NCBI RefSeq assembly: GCF_022458895.1
Contig: NZ_JAINFL010000005.1
Span: 588,427 to 652,426, forward strand
DNA from: Roseihalotalea indica
GTDB lineage: Bacteria > Bacteroidota > Bacteroidia > Cytophagales > Cyclobacteriaceae
Direction of reading: 5' to 3'
DNA length: 64,000 nucleotides
The notes under the pieces are model-generated. The model did not search any database. It had not been told where the DNA came from and saw only the letters and a program-made list of their open reading frames with translations. Positions 27,256 through 36,652 of this stretch are shown here, one piece after another. A program made the position numbers and the translations under genes. Within the stretch, counting starts at the first letter, position 1; each line of letters begins with the position of its first letter.

Positions 27256-28314
27256 ATGAAGACATTAGCGAAAGACTTACAGGATTTATTACAGAGTGGT
27301 ACCGTAATTCCGGCCCATCCGCTGGCACTGGACCAGAACCGAAAGTTGGATGAGCGGCGGCAACGGGCACTTACCCGCTATTATATAGATAGTGGTGCCG
27401 GAGGTATAGCAGTAGGCGTGCACACTACCCAGTTTGAAATCCGGCAAAAAGAGTTTGACTTGTTGCAGCCCGTACTAGCTATGGCGGCCCAAGAAGTAGA
27501 TCGAGCCCGGGTAGAGCGCCCGTTTATCAAGGTAGCGGGTATTGTGGGGCCGACCGAGCAGGCATTAAAAGAAGCTGAGCTGGCAGTGGAGCTTGGGTAC
27601 GATATAGGGTTGGTAAGTAACGGTGGCCTCTCGGATTTGTCAGAAGAGGAATTGGTAGAAAGAACCAGGAAAATCGCTGAAATTATCCCGGTGTTAGGTT
27701 TTTATTTGCAGCCTGCGGTGGGCGGTAAAGTGTTGAGCTTTGACTTCTGGAGAGGCATAGCAGATATCCCTAACGTTAAAGCCATCAAAATGGCCCCTTT
27801 TAACCGGTATCAAACGCTGGATGTGGTAAGAGCCGTCGGTTCTTCCGATCGTTATAAAGAAATCGCTTTATATACTGGAAACGATGACAACATTGTGGCT
27901 GATCTGCTGACTACTTACCGGTTTAGTGTAAATGGGGATATCCGTGAAAAAATGATTGTGGGAGGCTTGCTAGGCCACTGGGCCGTATGGACCCGCAAAG
28001 CGGTAGAGTTATTACAGGAAATTAAGATTATCCGAAAGAGTGGTCACCTTCCGGAAGAATTACTTACCAAAGGCATTGCAGTAACCGACTCAAACGCCGC
28101 TTTTTTTGATGCAGCCAACCAGTTCAAAGGCTGCATTGCTGGCATCCATGAAGTATTGAGAAGGCAAGGGCTGCTAGAAGGCATCTGGTGCCTGAACCCT
28201 GAAGAAACCCTTTCACCCGGACAAAAAGAAGAGATTGACCGAGTATACCGGGATTATCCACAATTGAATGATGATGCCTTTGTACGAGAGCATCTGCCTA
28301 AATGGTTAGAGTGA
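27256..28314 (+). CDS. Dihydrodipicolinate synthase family aldolase/lyase
   Basis: A 352-residue protein with the TIM-barrel pattern of DapA-like enzymes: an N-terminal strand VIPAHPLALD, the glycine loop GAGGIAVGVHTTQ near residue 50, and a Schiff-base Lys in KAIKMAPFNRYQ near 178. It is longer than DapA (about 290) and has a distinct C-terminus. It is only distantly similar to the DapA-like deaminase at 6561-7487, so the two are not a recent duplication. It probably cleaves or dehydrates a 2-keto-3-deoxy sugar acid made by the upstream enzymes. It is the last gene of the operon. The convergent sulfatase gene ends 40 bp away, with no hairpin between. Confidence 0.8.
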   Translation: MKTLAKDLQDLLQSGTVIPAHPLALDQNRKLDERRQRALTRYYIDSGAGGIAVGVHTTQFEIRQKEFDLLQPVLAMAAQEVDRARVERPFIKVAGIVGPTEQALKEAELAVELGYDIGLVSNGGLSDLSEEELVERTRKIAEIIPVLGFYLQPAVGGKVLSFDFWRGIADIPNVKAIKMAPFNRYQTLDVVRAVGSSDRYKEIALYTGNDDNIVADLLTTYRFSVNGDIREKMIVGGLLGHWAVWTRKAVELLQEIKIIRKSGHLPEELLTKGIAVTDSNAAFFDAANQFKGCIAGIHEVLRRQGLLEGIWCLNPEETLSPGQKEEIDRVYRDYPQLNDDAFVREHLPKWLE

Positions 28315-28354
28315 GCCGCTACCGAAGGCAGAAAATAGGATTACTTTACATAGA

Positions 28355-29728
28355 TCACTGAGTGCTGTGTTTCTCATCCGGCTTTTGCCAGGGCACCCGG
28401 CCACCGTTTTGGATATGAAGCATCAGTAGTTTATTAAGCTCTTCATATTTCTCCGGCTCGTGTTCAATCAGGTTGTTTTCTTCTAACGGGTCATCCTTTA
28501 AATTATAGAGTTCATAACCTTCATAAGGGCTATTTTGAAGGAGTTTCCAGTCCCCTAGGCGTAGCGCGTAAATGCATTGTCCCCCGTAGCGGGTACCACC
28601 TTCCCTTCGGGTGAAATAAAGCGGTCGCTCGTCAGTGGGTGATTGATTGCCAAGCAGTTCGCCCAGAAAGCTACGGCCTTCAATAGCATCTTTTGGTTCA
28701 AGTTCTGCCAATGCTAGTAGAGTAGGGTATAGGTCCATAGAAAGGTTGATTTGCGATGATGAACTACCTGGAGTGATTTTTCCCGGCCAGCTAATGCAGG
28801 TTGGCACCTTTAAGCCACCTTCGTACATACTTTGCTTGCCGTCACGAAGAGGGCCATTGTTGGCCATGCTGGGTAAATGCCCGCCGTTGTCGCTGGAGAA
28901 AACAATGATGGTATTCTCGTACTGCCCACTCTCTTTCAGTGCGCTGATGACCTGCCCGATACCATCGTCCATATGCTCAATAAAAGCCACCAATTTAGCC
29001 CGGGTTTCGTTGATGCCAGGTTCGCGTTTCTTCACCTTATCCAGCCATTCCTGGGGTGGTTGTACCGGAAAGTGAGGCGCATTGTAGGCCAGATAAAGAA
29101 AAAAAGGCTGTTTATCATTAGCCTGCTCACGAATATACTCTACCGACCATTGGGTAAATAAATCCGTTGCATGCCCTTCCGGATCAATGATTTCCTGATT
29201 ACGCCGCATGTAGTTGATGTCGTGACGGCGGTGGGTCCAGTAGTCGTCCATCATATCGCCTAACCAGCCATGAAAATAATCAAAGCCCCGTTCGGTGGGA
29301 GTATTAGGTGATTCTAATCCGAGGTGCCACTTTCCGATAATGGCCGTAGAGTAGCCGACACTTTTTAGTTCTTCGGGTAATAGGGTAGCTTTCGGGTCCA
29401 GGTAGCCCCAGCTGTTCTCAGCATGAGTGCGGATTACCCCTGGTACGCCCACATAATCCTGATAGCGACCGGTGAGTAGTGCGGCCCGAGTAGGGGAGCA
29501 TACCGGGCAGTTGGCGTAGAAATTATCAAACCGCATACCCTCCGCCTGGAGTTGATCAATATGGGGTGTCCGAATATCCTCTGTGTCGTAATACGATACG
29601 TCGTGATAGCCCTGATCATCCGTAAGAATTAGCAGAATATTGGGCAGTGAATCTGGTGGGGCTGCGTGTATTGTTTGTATAGAAAAAATCAGTAAGAAGC
29701 TGATAAATAGTTTTTTAGGTTGAGTCAT
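28355..29728 (-). CDS. Sulfatase (S1 family) A
   Basis: A 457-residue secreted sulfatase with signal peptide ending IQTIHA. The metal-binding start is NILLILTDDQGYHD. The formylglycine signature C-x-P-x-R is CSPTRAALLTGR, with the modified Cys at residue 77. Later come the GKWHLG motif and FSSDNGG, all metal- or sulfate-binding elements of the alkaline phosphatase superfamily. It needs an anaerobic or aerobic sulfatase-maturing enzyme, not seen in this window. It is the last gene of the sulfated-glycan locus, 113 bp after sulfatase B. The hairpin in that gap may reduce its expression relative to the upstream genes. Exact sulfate-ester position not predictable. Confidence 0.9.
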   Translation of the reverse strand: MTQPKKLFISFLLIFSIQTIHAAPPDSLPNILLILTDDQGYHDVSYYDTEDIRTPHIDQLQAEGMRFDNFYANCPVCSPTRAALLTGRYQDYVGVPGVIRTHAENSWGYLDPKATLLPEELKSVGYSTAIIGKWHLGLESPNTPTERGFDYFHGWLGDMMDDYWTHRRHDINYMRRNQEIIDPEGHATDLFTQWSVEYIREQANDKQPFFLYLAYNAPHFPVQPPQEWLDKVKKREPGINETRAKLVAFIEHMDDGIGQVISALKESGQYENTIIVFSSDNGGHLPSMANNGPLRDGKQSMYEGGLKVPTCISWPGKITPGSSSSQINLSMDLYPTLLALAELEPKDAIEGRSFLGELLGNQSPTDERPLYFTRREGGTRYGGQCIYALRLGDWKLLQNSPYEGYELYNLKDDPLEENNLIEHEPEKYEELNKLLMLHIQNGGRVPWQKPDEKHSTQ

Positions 29729-29799
29729 AATCAGGTTTGCTGTATTCAGTTTATTTGGATAGTGTGGCGCGTGAAGCGATTACCAAGAATTGATAATCA

Positions 29800-29827
29800 G
29801 TAGGAACATCGTTAATGATGTTCCTAC
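29800..29827. terminator. Hairpin between the two sulfatase genes
   Basis: A perfect 11-bp stem, GTAGGAACATC (29800-29810) with GATGTTCCTAC (29817-29827), and loop GTTAAT. It lies 15 bp after the sulfatase B stop in transcription direction. No U-tract follows, so mRNA processing or partial attenuation is more likely than full termination. Confidence 0.5.
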
Positions 29828-29841
29828 GTAGAGTGGATATT

Positions 29842-31260
29842 CTATTTGGAGCCTGCCCGTTGCCCTCGATCCACCAGTTGGTCAGATCCGGCTACTAAAT
29901 CAGACTGATGTTCTTTAACGAAAGCATCAATTTTCTGAAGGATGTCCGGATGCTCAGCGGCGATATCATACTTTTCCGAAGGGTCTACGTTCAGATTATA
30001 CAGCAAAGGAGTTTGATGCACTTTTTTACCACCAAACATCCCATACGAACCCTGAGTGATATAGTGGGCTTTGTAGTCGCCCAGGCGGGCCGCATAAAGG
30101 TGCGTACCCCGATAAAAAAGCATCCCATCGCGGGGGCTGGGCTTCTGTTGGGTGAGTGTACCACTCAGGTCGTAGCCATCCATAATCCGGTCAGTAGGAA
30201 TGGGTACACCGGCCATGCTGCTGAAGGTGGTAAAAAGATCAAGGGTTGACCCGAGATCAGAAATTACGCCCGGTTTAATGTTACCCGGACCCCAGAAGAT
30301 ACAAGGTTCGCGCATACCTCCTTCCCAAGTCATACCTTTTCCGGCATACAGCAGCCCGGCACTACCACCGTGCTCTTTAAATGACAGCCAGGGACCATTG
30401 TCAGAGGTAAACACCACAATGGTATTTTCGGCCAGCTCTTCTTCTTCCAGCATATCAAGAATCTGCCCCACACCATGATCAATTTCTTCCACCACATCGC
30501 CGTACAAACCGCGTTTGCTGGTGTCTTCAAACTCTTCCGATACAAAGAGCGGGATATGCGGTAGGTTATGAGCCAGATATACAAAGAACGGTTCGTCTTT
30601 ATTCTCTTTGATGAAAGAGATAGCTTCCTCAGTATATCGCTTAGTGATGGTATGCTGATTAGCCGGGCGCTCGATGATTTCGGTGTTTCGCATCAGTGGC
30701 ACGTTGAAGTGCTCAGTCAGAATAGAATCTTCAGGCTGATTCCAGTAATCCCTATAATTTCCGGTAGCGACTTTGTCCATATCATTGGAGTAGGGGATAC
30801 CGAAGTAGTAGTCGAAGCCATTGTTGGTGGGTAGGTACTGAGGCAGGTGGCCCAGGTGCCATTTTCCAATGCAGGCCGTAGCATAATCAGCTTGTTTGAG
30901 TTGCTCCGCTATAGTAATCTCATCAGCCGGTAACCCATGATGCGAATCGGGGAAAAGCACCCGGCTTGAGTCGCTGCACATGCCACTTCGGATGGGTAGT
31001 CGCCCCGTCACCAGCCCGGCCCGGCTGGGAGTGCAGACGCTGGCTGCCACGTAGAAATTTGTCCATTTCTGACCTTCCCGAGCCATCCGGTCCAGGTTAG
31101 GAGTTTTAATCGTAGGATGTCCATATACTCCCAGATCTCCATAGCCCAGGTCATCCGCAAAGATGATGATAAAGTTGGGTTTGGGAGGGGCAGCTGGGGT
31201 GGCAGAGGCGAAGGTGCCTAATAAAATAAAGGTTAAAAGCAGTGTTTTGTAATGTCTCAT
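29842..31260 (-). CDS. Sulfatase (arylsulfatase A-like, S1 family) B
   Basis: 472 residues with signal peptide (MRHYKTLLLTFILLGTFASA). NFIIIFADDLGYGDLG supplies the paired Asp metal ligands. The formylglycine motif is CTPSRAGLVTGR, with Cys at residue 76. The ACIGKWHLGH and FTSDNGPWLSF elements are also present. It is closer to classical arylsulfatase A than sulfatase A is, and the two differ enough to act on different sulfate positions. It lies 228 bp after the SusD gene, in line with the SusC/SusD/FecR/sigma genes. Together they describe utilisation of a sulfated polysaccharide, probably algal or animal in origin (inference). Confidence 0.9.
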   Translation of the reverse strand: MRHYKTLLLTFILLGTFASATPAAPPKPNFIIIFADDLGYGDLGVYGHPTIKTPNLDRMAREGQKWTNFYVAASVCTPSRAGLVTGRLPIRSGMCSDSSRVLFPDSHHGLPADEITIAEQLKQADYATACIGKWHLGHLPQYLPTNNGFDYYFGIPYSNDMDKVATGNYRDYWNQPEDSILTEHFNVPLMRNTEIIERPANQHTITKRYTEEAISFIKENKDEPFFVYLAHNLPHIPLFVSEEFEDTSKRGLYGDVVEEIDHGVGQILDMLEEEELAENTIVVFTSDNGPWLSFKEHGGSAGLLYAGKGMTWEGGMREPCIFWGPGNIKPGVISDLGSTLDLFTTFSSMAGVPIPTDRIMDGYDLSGTLTQQKPSPRDGMLFYRGTHLYAARLGDYKAHYITQGSYGMFGGKKVHQTPLLYNLNVDPSEKYDIAAEHPDILQKIDAFVKEHQSDLVAGSDQLVDRGQRAGSK

Positions 31261-31366
31261 AGATTGATCTTAATTAGATACATGGTTGCTAAGATGATAA
31301 ACTTTTGGTTGAAGATTACTATCAGTGCTGTGTCAAGAGCAAATTGACAGACTACGAAAGCAATTA

Positions 31367-31434
31367 GTTGGCGGTAGGCAGATGGCTGTAGGCTCTCGCT
31401 CGAGCCCATAGCGTTTTGACTGCTTACCACCAAC
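31367..31434. repeat. Imperfect inverted repeat between SusD and sulfatase B
   Basis: The arms GTTGGCGGTAGGCAG (31367-31381) and CTGCTTACCACCAAC (31420-31434) pair with two mismatches. Inside, GGCTC (31391-31395) and GAGCC (31402-31406) form a second hairpin. It may set the ratio of surface proteins to sulfatases. Confidence 0.45.
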
Positions 31435-31488
31435 CATTTACCCATCCGTTAATCAATACTTGACGCAGCACTGGTACACAATAATAGA

Positions 31489-33051
31489 TTACCATCCCGG
31501 ATTCTGTTCTAAATTTTCATTTAATGAAATTTCGCTATCCGGAATGGGAAGCAAATCATAAAACTCCAAATAGCCATCCGGGAATTTTGTTTCTATGATG
31601 TCGCCGTTATGATCCCGGACATCTACCGGATAAATATCTTTTCCGATATCCCAGCGCTTAATGTCGGCCCAGTACAAACCTTCCAGGGCAAATTCAATTC
31701 GTCGCTCGTGCCGTAATTTTTTCCTAGCTTCTTCCTGAGACAATCCCATCGGTAAAGGAGTGATTTTTACGTCGTCGCGCTCCGTTCGAATTCGGTTGAT
31801 AAGTGCGATGGCTTCGTCAATGTTTCCATTGGTTTCAATCATAGCTTCAGCTTTGGATAAAAGCACATCAGCATAGCGCAGTACGATATCGTTTAATGAA
31901 GACTGCCCGGAAGGAGGAAGTTCCGCCTCTGGTTCGATACGATATTTACGGCTGCTCAGGTGTTTTAAGCGGTTGCCCGGATGGTTAAAAGCTCCGCCCG
32001 GATAGATGTAATTGGGAAACTGATATCCCAGAATATAGGCCCCTGGTACCACCACGGTGAATTCCAGTCGGGGATCTCTACCCTCAAACGGGTTTGCCGG
32101 ATCTACTTCTGAGCCATCAATCATTTCGTAGGCATTCACCAAGTCGTCAGTGGGTACGTAGCGACTGCCACGCGTCCAGCTTCCGGTACCAGTGCCGCAG
32201 TACTGGTCGTGCAGAGAGCCTTGAGAATTTTCGCCGGAGATATACTGTATATCAAAAAGCACTTCTTCGTTATTTTCATTTTCCATCTTGAATAGCCCTT
32301 CGTAGCTGGGAAACAACGCATATTTCCCCAAGGCATCAATTTGCTCAATGACTTCCAGTACCTGCTGATATTTATTCTGATAAAGGTAGGCTCTCATTTT
32401 CATCCCTAAAGCTGCTCCCTTGGTGGCTCTGCCTACTTCCGGGGCGTCTGCAGCCAGGTTCGTAATAGCAATGTCGTAATCTGAAATGGCCTGATTCCAG
32501 GTTTCCTCCACTGAGGCTCGGCTCACATTCCGGGCTTCCTCAGTAGAGATCGCTGATTCAAGAATCGGAGCGCCTCCGTAGCTTTCGGCCAGAATGGAAT
32601 ACGCCAGTCCTCGCAAAAAGTGCGCTTCGCCGGTGTAGGTAGCTTTACTATCCTCGTTTAATGCTACCAGTTCAAGAGCGCTCAGTAAGTAATTAGCCCG
32701 GAAAATAATTTCGTAAGATCGGGTCCAGCGGAAGGTTACAATATCGCCGTCACTGGCCGTGAGTTGGCCGTTTCCTGCTTTGGCAATGGGCGTGTTGCCC
32801 CAGTTAAAAGCATTGGGGGTGGCACCATCCAACACGCCAAAACCGAAAAGCCCTTCGTTGTAAATAGAGTTCTCGCGCAATAACGCATAAGCACCGTTCA
32901 ACAATAATTTGATGTCCTTTTCATTTTCAGGGAAATTGGCCGAGGTAATTTTATCCTCCGGGTAGAACTCTAAAAAGTTGTCTTCACAACCGGAAAAGGA
33001 TAGAAGTAAGCCAGATAATATACTGTATATAATAGTTTTTTTGATGTTCAT
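31489..33051 (-). CDS. RagB/SusD family nutrient-binding lipoprotein
   Basis: 520 residues, started at the ATG 33051, where MNIKKTIIYSILSGLLLSFS followed by GC gives a lipoprotein signal. The longer frame from 33078 would overlap the SusC stop. It has the SusD tetratrico-type helical layout (LLLNGAYALLRENS, the IIFRANYLLSALE segment) and the C-terminal NxxRxERRIEFALEGLYWADIKRW block (here RRIEFALEGLYWADIKRW). It is 4 bp downstream of SusC, forming the usual pair. It binds glycan at the cell surface and hands it to SusC. The sulfatases downstream suggest a sulfated ligand. Confidence 0.92.
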   Translation of the reverse strand: MNIKKTIIYSILSGLLLSFSGCEDNFLEFYPEDKITSANFPENEKDIKLLLNGAYALLRENSIYNEGLFGFGVLDGATPNAFNWGNTPIAKAGNGQLTASDGDIVTFRWTRSYEIIFRANYLLSALELVALNEDSKATYTGEAHFLRGLAYSILAESYGGAPILESAISTEEARNVSRASVEETWNQAISDYDIAITNLAADAPEVGRATKGAALGMKMRAYLYQNKYQQVLEVIEQIDALGKYALFPSYEGLFKMENENNEEVLFDIQYISGENSQGSLHDQYCGTGTGSWTRGSRYVPTDDLVNAYEMIDGSEVDPANPFEGRDPRLEFTVVVPGAYILGYQFPNYIYPGGAFNHPGNRLKHLSSRKYRIEPEAELPPSGQSSLNDIVLRYADVLLSKAEAMIETNGNIDEAIALINRIRTERDDVKITPLPMGLSQEEARKKLRHERRIEFALEGLYWADIKRWDIGKDIYPVDVRDHNGDIIETKFPDGYLEFYDLLPIPDSEISLNENLEQNPGW

Positions 33052-33055
33052 AGCA

Positions 33056-36000
33056 CTAAAAGGTAAGGTTAACTCCAATTGACATTATTCGGGGAACGGG
33101 GTACAGGTTATAACCGGCATCGAAGGAATTTCTTTCGGGGTCGTACCCCTGATAATCCTGATTGACCAGCGTAAACATATTTTGCCCATTAGCATATAGG
33201 TATAACTTCTGCAACCCGAGGCGGGAGGTTAATTCGGTAGGGAAGGTGTAGCCCACCTGGATATTCTTCAGCTTGACAAAATTGGTCTCCTGTACCCAGA
33301 AAGAGGATTCTGAGCTATCCCAGGAGTTATTAAATTTCACGCTGGGGATGTTTGTATCGGTATTCTGGGGAGTCCAAGCATCTCGCCAGCGGGTAGAGAA
33401 AACCCGGTTTTCCCAGTCAATATCGGTAAAGTTATTCTGGGTATACATATGAATTCCGGCGATGCCCTGAAACAACAAATTCAGGTCAAACCCTCGGTAC
33501 TTGAAGCTGGGAGAAAGCCCGAAGGTTAATTTAGGAATAGTATTTCCCAATGCCTGTTTGTCTTCAAAGCCCAGTCGGCCATCCTGGTTTACATCCTCAA
33601 ATTTTAGATTTCCTGCACGGGGAGTAAAACTGTTAGCAAACATATGCTCCTGCGCCTCATCGTCGGACTGATAGATACCAATAGCCTTATACCCATACAG
33701 TGTTCGATACGAATACCCTTCCCGGATCAGATATAACTGGTCCGGTGCATCGCCGCCTCGAAATTTAGTAACCTCATTTTGAATGTACGTTACATTCGCT
33801 CCAATCGTGAATCCCAGTTGATTTCGTTCTAGCTTCAGGTTATTGTAGTTGATGATGAACTCAAAGCCTGTATTTGACATCTCACCCACATTCTCGAAGG
33901 GAGCCTCAATGTCGCCCAGTATTCGGGGAATGGGCAATTGTACCAGAATGTCTTCCGTTTTCTTCTGGAAATAATCAGCCTCAATGCTGATGCGGTCTTC
34001 TAACAAGCCAATATCAACCCCGAAATCCAGGGTAGAGGTAGTTTCCCAGGTGATGTTTTCGTCTACCAACGAAGTTACCGCTGCACCGGGAGCAAAGCTG
34101 CCATTATAGCTGTAGCTCAATGAATTACTTTGAGCAATCACGGTCAGGTAGGGCCAGTAGCCCGATATATTCTGGTTACCCAACTGCCCCCACGATGCCC
34201 GTAGTTTTAAATTGGAGAAGAGACCCAGATTTTGAATAAATTCCTCATCAGACAGTCGCCAGCCCGCAGAAAATCCAGGGAAAACTCCCCAGCGGCTTCC
34301 CTGCCGAAAGCGAGAAGAGGCATCGGCCCGAAGGTTAACCTCGAATAAATACTTATCCATCAGATTATAGTTTACCCTGCCGAAGTAGGAGAATATTCTC
34401 AGCCCTTGCATATTTCCTTCACCTTGAATGCCCGAGGTGCCGGCGTCTACCTGGGTTAAACCTTCTTTTGGGGGAGAAGATCGGCGAGCGAAGAGGTTCT
34501 GGAGCTTATTGGTTTCAAGTTGTATTCCGGCGATGGCTGAGATCGTATGTATTCCGGCAAACTCCTGATTGAAATTGAGCGTGGTAAACAAATTATTATT
34601 AACCGTAGAGACATGCCCTCGATTGATTTCCAGTCCTTCCCGGTTGTAGTTTTTAGTGGTAGTTTCCATTCCCGTATCAGTATAACCGAAAACGCTGGTG
34701 TTATATTTATCAACCAGGTTCCAGTTACCGTTTGAGGCAAAGGTTGTCCGTAACGATAAATGATCGGTGAATTTAACGTTAGCCGTAGCATTAATCGTCA
34801 AGATATGCTCTTCGGTGCTGGTCATCCCGTTGGCGGCATCAATTAATGGGTTGCGGTTATCGTATAGCAGGCTGCCATCTGCACCAATAGCTTGTACGGA
34901 GCCAAAACGGCCATCGCGGGTATATGGGGCAATATAGGGCGCGGCTCCACCCAGCATTTCAAACACTCGCCCTAACGAGCCGTACGTAACATCCGCATAA
35001 GGCTCTTCCGAATCTCGTCGGATATAATTGATTCGTCCGCTGACCGTTAGCCAGTTGTTCACATTAGATTCAAGGTTAGCCCGGATGCCGTATCGTTGTG
35101 AGTTGGTATTGGGCACCATCCCATCCTGATCCAGGTAATTGAAAGAAAGAAAAGAAGATGTTTTCTCAGAACCCCCTCTTATGGAGACATTATGTTCGTG
35201 GATAGGGGCAGCCTTAAACAATACATCAAACCAGTCGGTATTAGGGTACTTGTACGGATCGCTACCATTTCTGAAAGCAGAAATGAGATCCTCCGGAAAA
35301 AGTGGACTTGCGCCTTCATTAGTCAAGGCCAGGTTACTCAATTCCATGTGCTCGGCACTATTATTAATCACATCGTATCGTCGGCCCAATGACTGCCGCC
35401 CTACGTACGAGTTAATATTAACCTGCATCTTTTCATTCTGCTTACCCATTTTTGTCGTAATGAGCACTACGCCGTTGGCTGCTTTTGATCCGTAAATAGC
35501 CGCGCTCGCGGCATCTTTTAGCACGGATATGCTCTCAATATCATTAGGATTGAGCTGATCGAAAGAACCTTCTACCCCGTCAACAATGATCAGTGGGTTG
35601 GAATTATTCAATGTACCCCAGCCTCGCACGCGCAATTGGGCTCCGTCGCTGCCGGGTTTCCCTGAGTTCTGACTGACCCATATCCCCGAGGCGGTGCCAC
35701 CCAGTGCCTGCGAAGCATTGGTAATGGGGCGGTTGTTGAGTTTCTCATCAAATTTGACCGTAGAGATGGCCCCGGTCAGGTTCACTTTCTGCTGCACGCC
35801 GTACCCTACCACCACAATCTCATCCAATGACTGCACATCCGCTGCCAGGGTAATATTGAGGCTTGTTTGGCCATCAAGCTCCACTTCCTGCGAGAGGTAT
35901 CCGATAGAAGAAAAGATTAGGGTGGTAACATCGTCAATTACGGTAATCGTGTAGTGTCCGTCTATATCAGTCACTGTTCCCATGGTGGTGCCTTTAGCCA

Positions 36001-36469
36001 GCACATTTACCCCGGGTAGCCCTTCGCCCGTTTCCTGGTCGCTGACGGTGCCGGAAACAGTTTTCTCCATAATCACTTCCAGAGGATATTTATTGGATTT
36101 ACTACCTCTTTTCTGAACATTAATAGTATTATTTACCTGTTTGAATCCCAATTGGCTTAATCGGGAGATTTCCAATAATACCTCAGCAACTGAATGACCT
36201 GAGAGAGTAAGGTTGACCTCATTTACCTGCTGAATATCACGTTCATCGTAGACGAAGTTGTAATCCGTTCGGGATTCGATGGTGGTAAATACCTCAGACA
36301 GGGTAGCTTGTTGAAAATCCACCGAGATAAGCACCTCCCGTACATTCCTGACATCCTGAGCGTTTCCGTGGGCTGCCATCAGCACCTGAAAACAGATCAG
36401 TTGTATCGTAATTCCATAAGCTACGAACTTCGAGCCCATTAGTAATAGTTTAGATAACGGTATTTTCAT
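33056..36469 (-). CDS. SusC/RagA family TonB-linked transporter with STN signalling domain
   Basis: 1137 residues. The N-terminal STN domain (residues about 45-120: DFQQATLSEVFTTIESRTDY and onward) contacts a FecR-type anti-sigma factor. After it come a carboxypeptidase-regulatory-like domain (VSGTVSDQETGEGLPGVNVL), the plug with VVVGYGVQQKVNLTGA and AAIYGSKAANGVVLITTK, and a long barrel ending MSIGVNLTF. The FecR and ECF sigma genes are immediately upstream on the same strand, so the complete trans-envelope signalling chain is present. The signal peptide is atypical (long, MGSKFVAYGITIQLICFQVL core) but ends with A-H-G-N-A. It is longer than the SusC at 434-3418 because of the STN domain. 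Confidence 0.92.
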   Translation of the reverse strand: MKIPLSKLLLMGSKFVAYGITIQLICFQVLMAAHGNAQDVRNVREVLISVDFQQATLSEVFTTIESRTDYNFVYDERDIQQVNEVNLTLSGHSVAEVLLEISRLSQLGFKQVNNTINVQKRGSKSNKYPLEVIMEKTVSGTVSDQETGEGLPGVNVLAKGTTMGTVTDIDGHYTITVIDDVTTLIFSSIGYLSQEVELDGQTSLNITLAADVQSLDEIVVVGYGVQQKVNLTGAISTVKFDEKLNNRPITNASQALGGTASGIWVSQNSGKPGSDGAQLRVRGWGTLNNSNPLIIVDGVEGSFDQLNPNDIESISVLKDAASAAIYGSKAANGVVLITTKMGKQNEKMQVNINSYVGRQSLGRRYDVINNSAEHMELSNLALTNEGASPLFPEDLISAFRNGSDPYKYPNTDWFDVLFKAAPIHEHNVSIRGGSEKTSSFLSFNYLDQDGMVPNTNSQRYGIRANLESNVNNWLTVSGRINYIRRDSEEPYADVTYGSLGRVFEMLGGAAPYIAPYTRDGRFGSVQAIGADGSLLYDNRNPLIDAANGMTSTEEHILTINATANVKFTDHLSLRTTFASNGNWNLVDKYNTSVFGYTDTGMETTTKNYNREGLEINRGHVSTVNNNLFTTLNFNQEFAGIHTISAIAGIQLETNKLQNLFARRSSPPKEGLTQVDAGTSGIQGEGNMQGLRIFSYFGRVNYNLMDKYLFEVNLRADASSRFRQGSRWGVFPGFSAGWRLSDEEFIQNLGLFSNLKLRASWGQLGNQNISGYWPYLTVIAQSNSLSYSYNGSFAPGAAVTSLVDENITWETTSTLDFGVDIGLLEDRISIEADYFQKKTEDILVQLPIPRILGDIEAPFENVGEMSNTGFEFIINYNNLKLERNQLGFTIGANVTYIQNEVTKFRGGDAPDQLYLIREGYSYRTLYGYKAIGIYQSDDEAQEHMFANSFTPRAGNLKFEDVNQDGRLGFEDKQALGNTIPKLTFGLSPSFKYRGFDLNLLFQGIAGIHMYTQNNFTDIDWENRVFSTRWRDAWTPQNTDTNIPSVKFNNSWDSSESSFWVQETNFVKLKNIQVGYTFPTELTSRLGLQKLYLYANGQNMFTLVNQDYQGYDPERNSFDAGYNLYPVPRIMSIGVNLTF

Positions 36470-36652
36470 AAATTTAAGCGTTTACTGTAAAACTTTGGTT
36501 TTGCGTAGACAATACAAGACTTGTGGACAAAGTGACATCTTTGGCGAGCTGCCTTTGTCCCAAGTTTTTTCCAGACTTAGGGTAAGATTGTAATGGAATA
36601 GACCATTACAGGAAGAGTGTTAAGATGAGTTGTAGTGCATAATTAAATAGTT

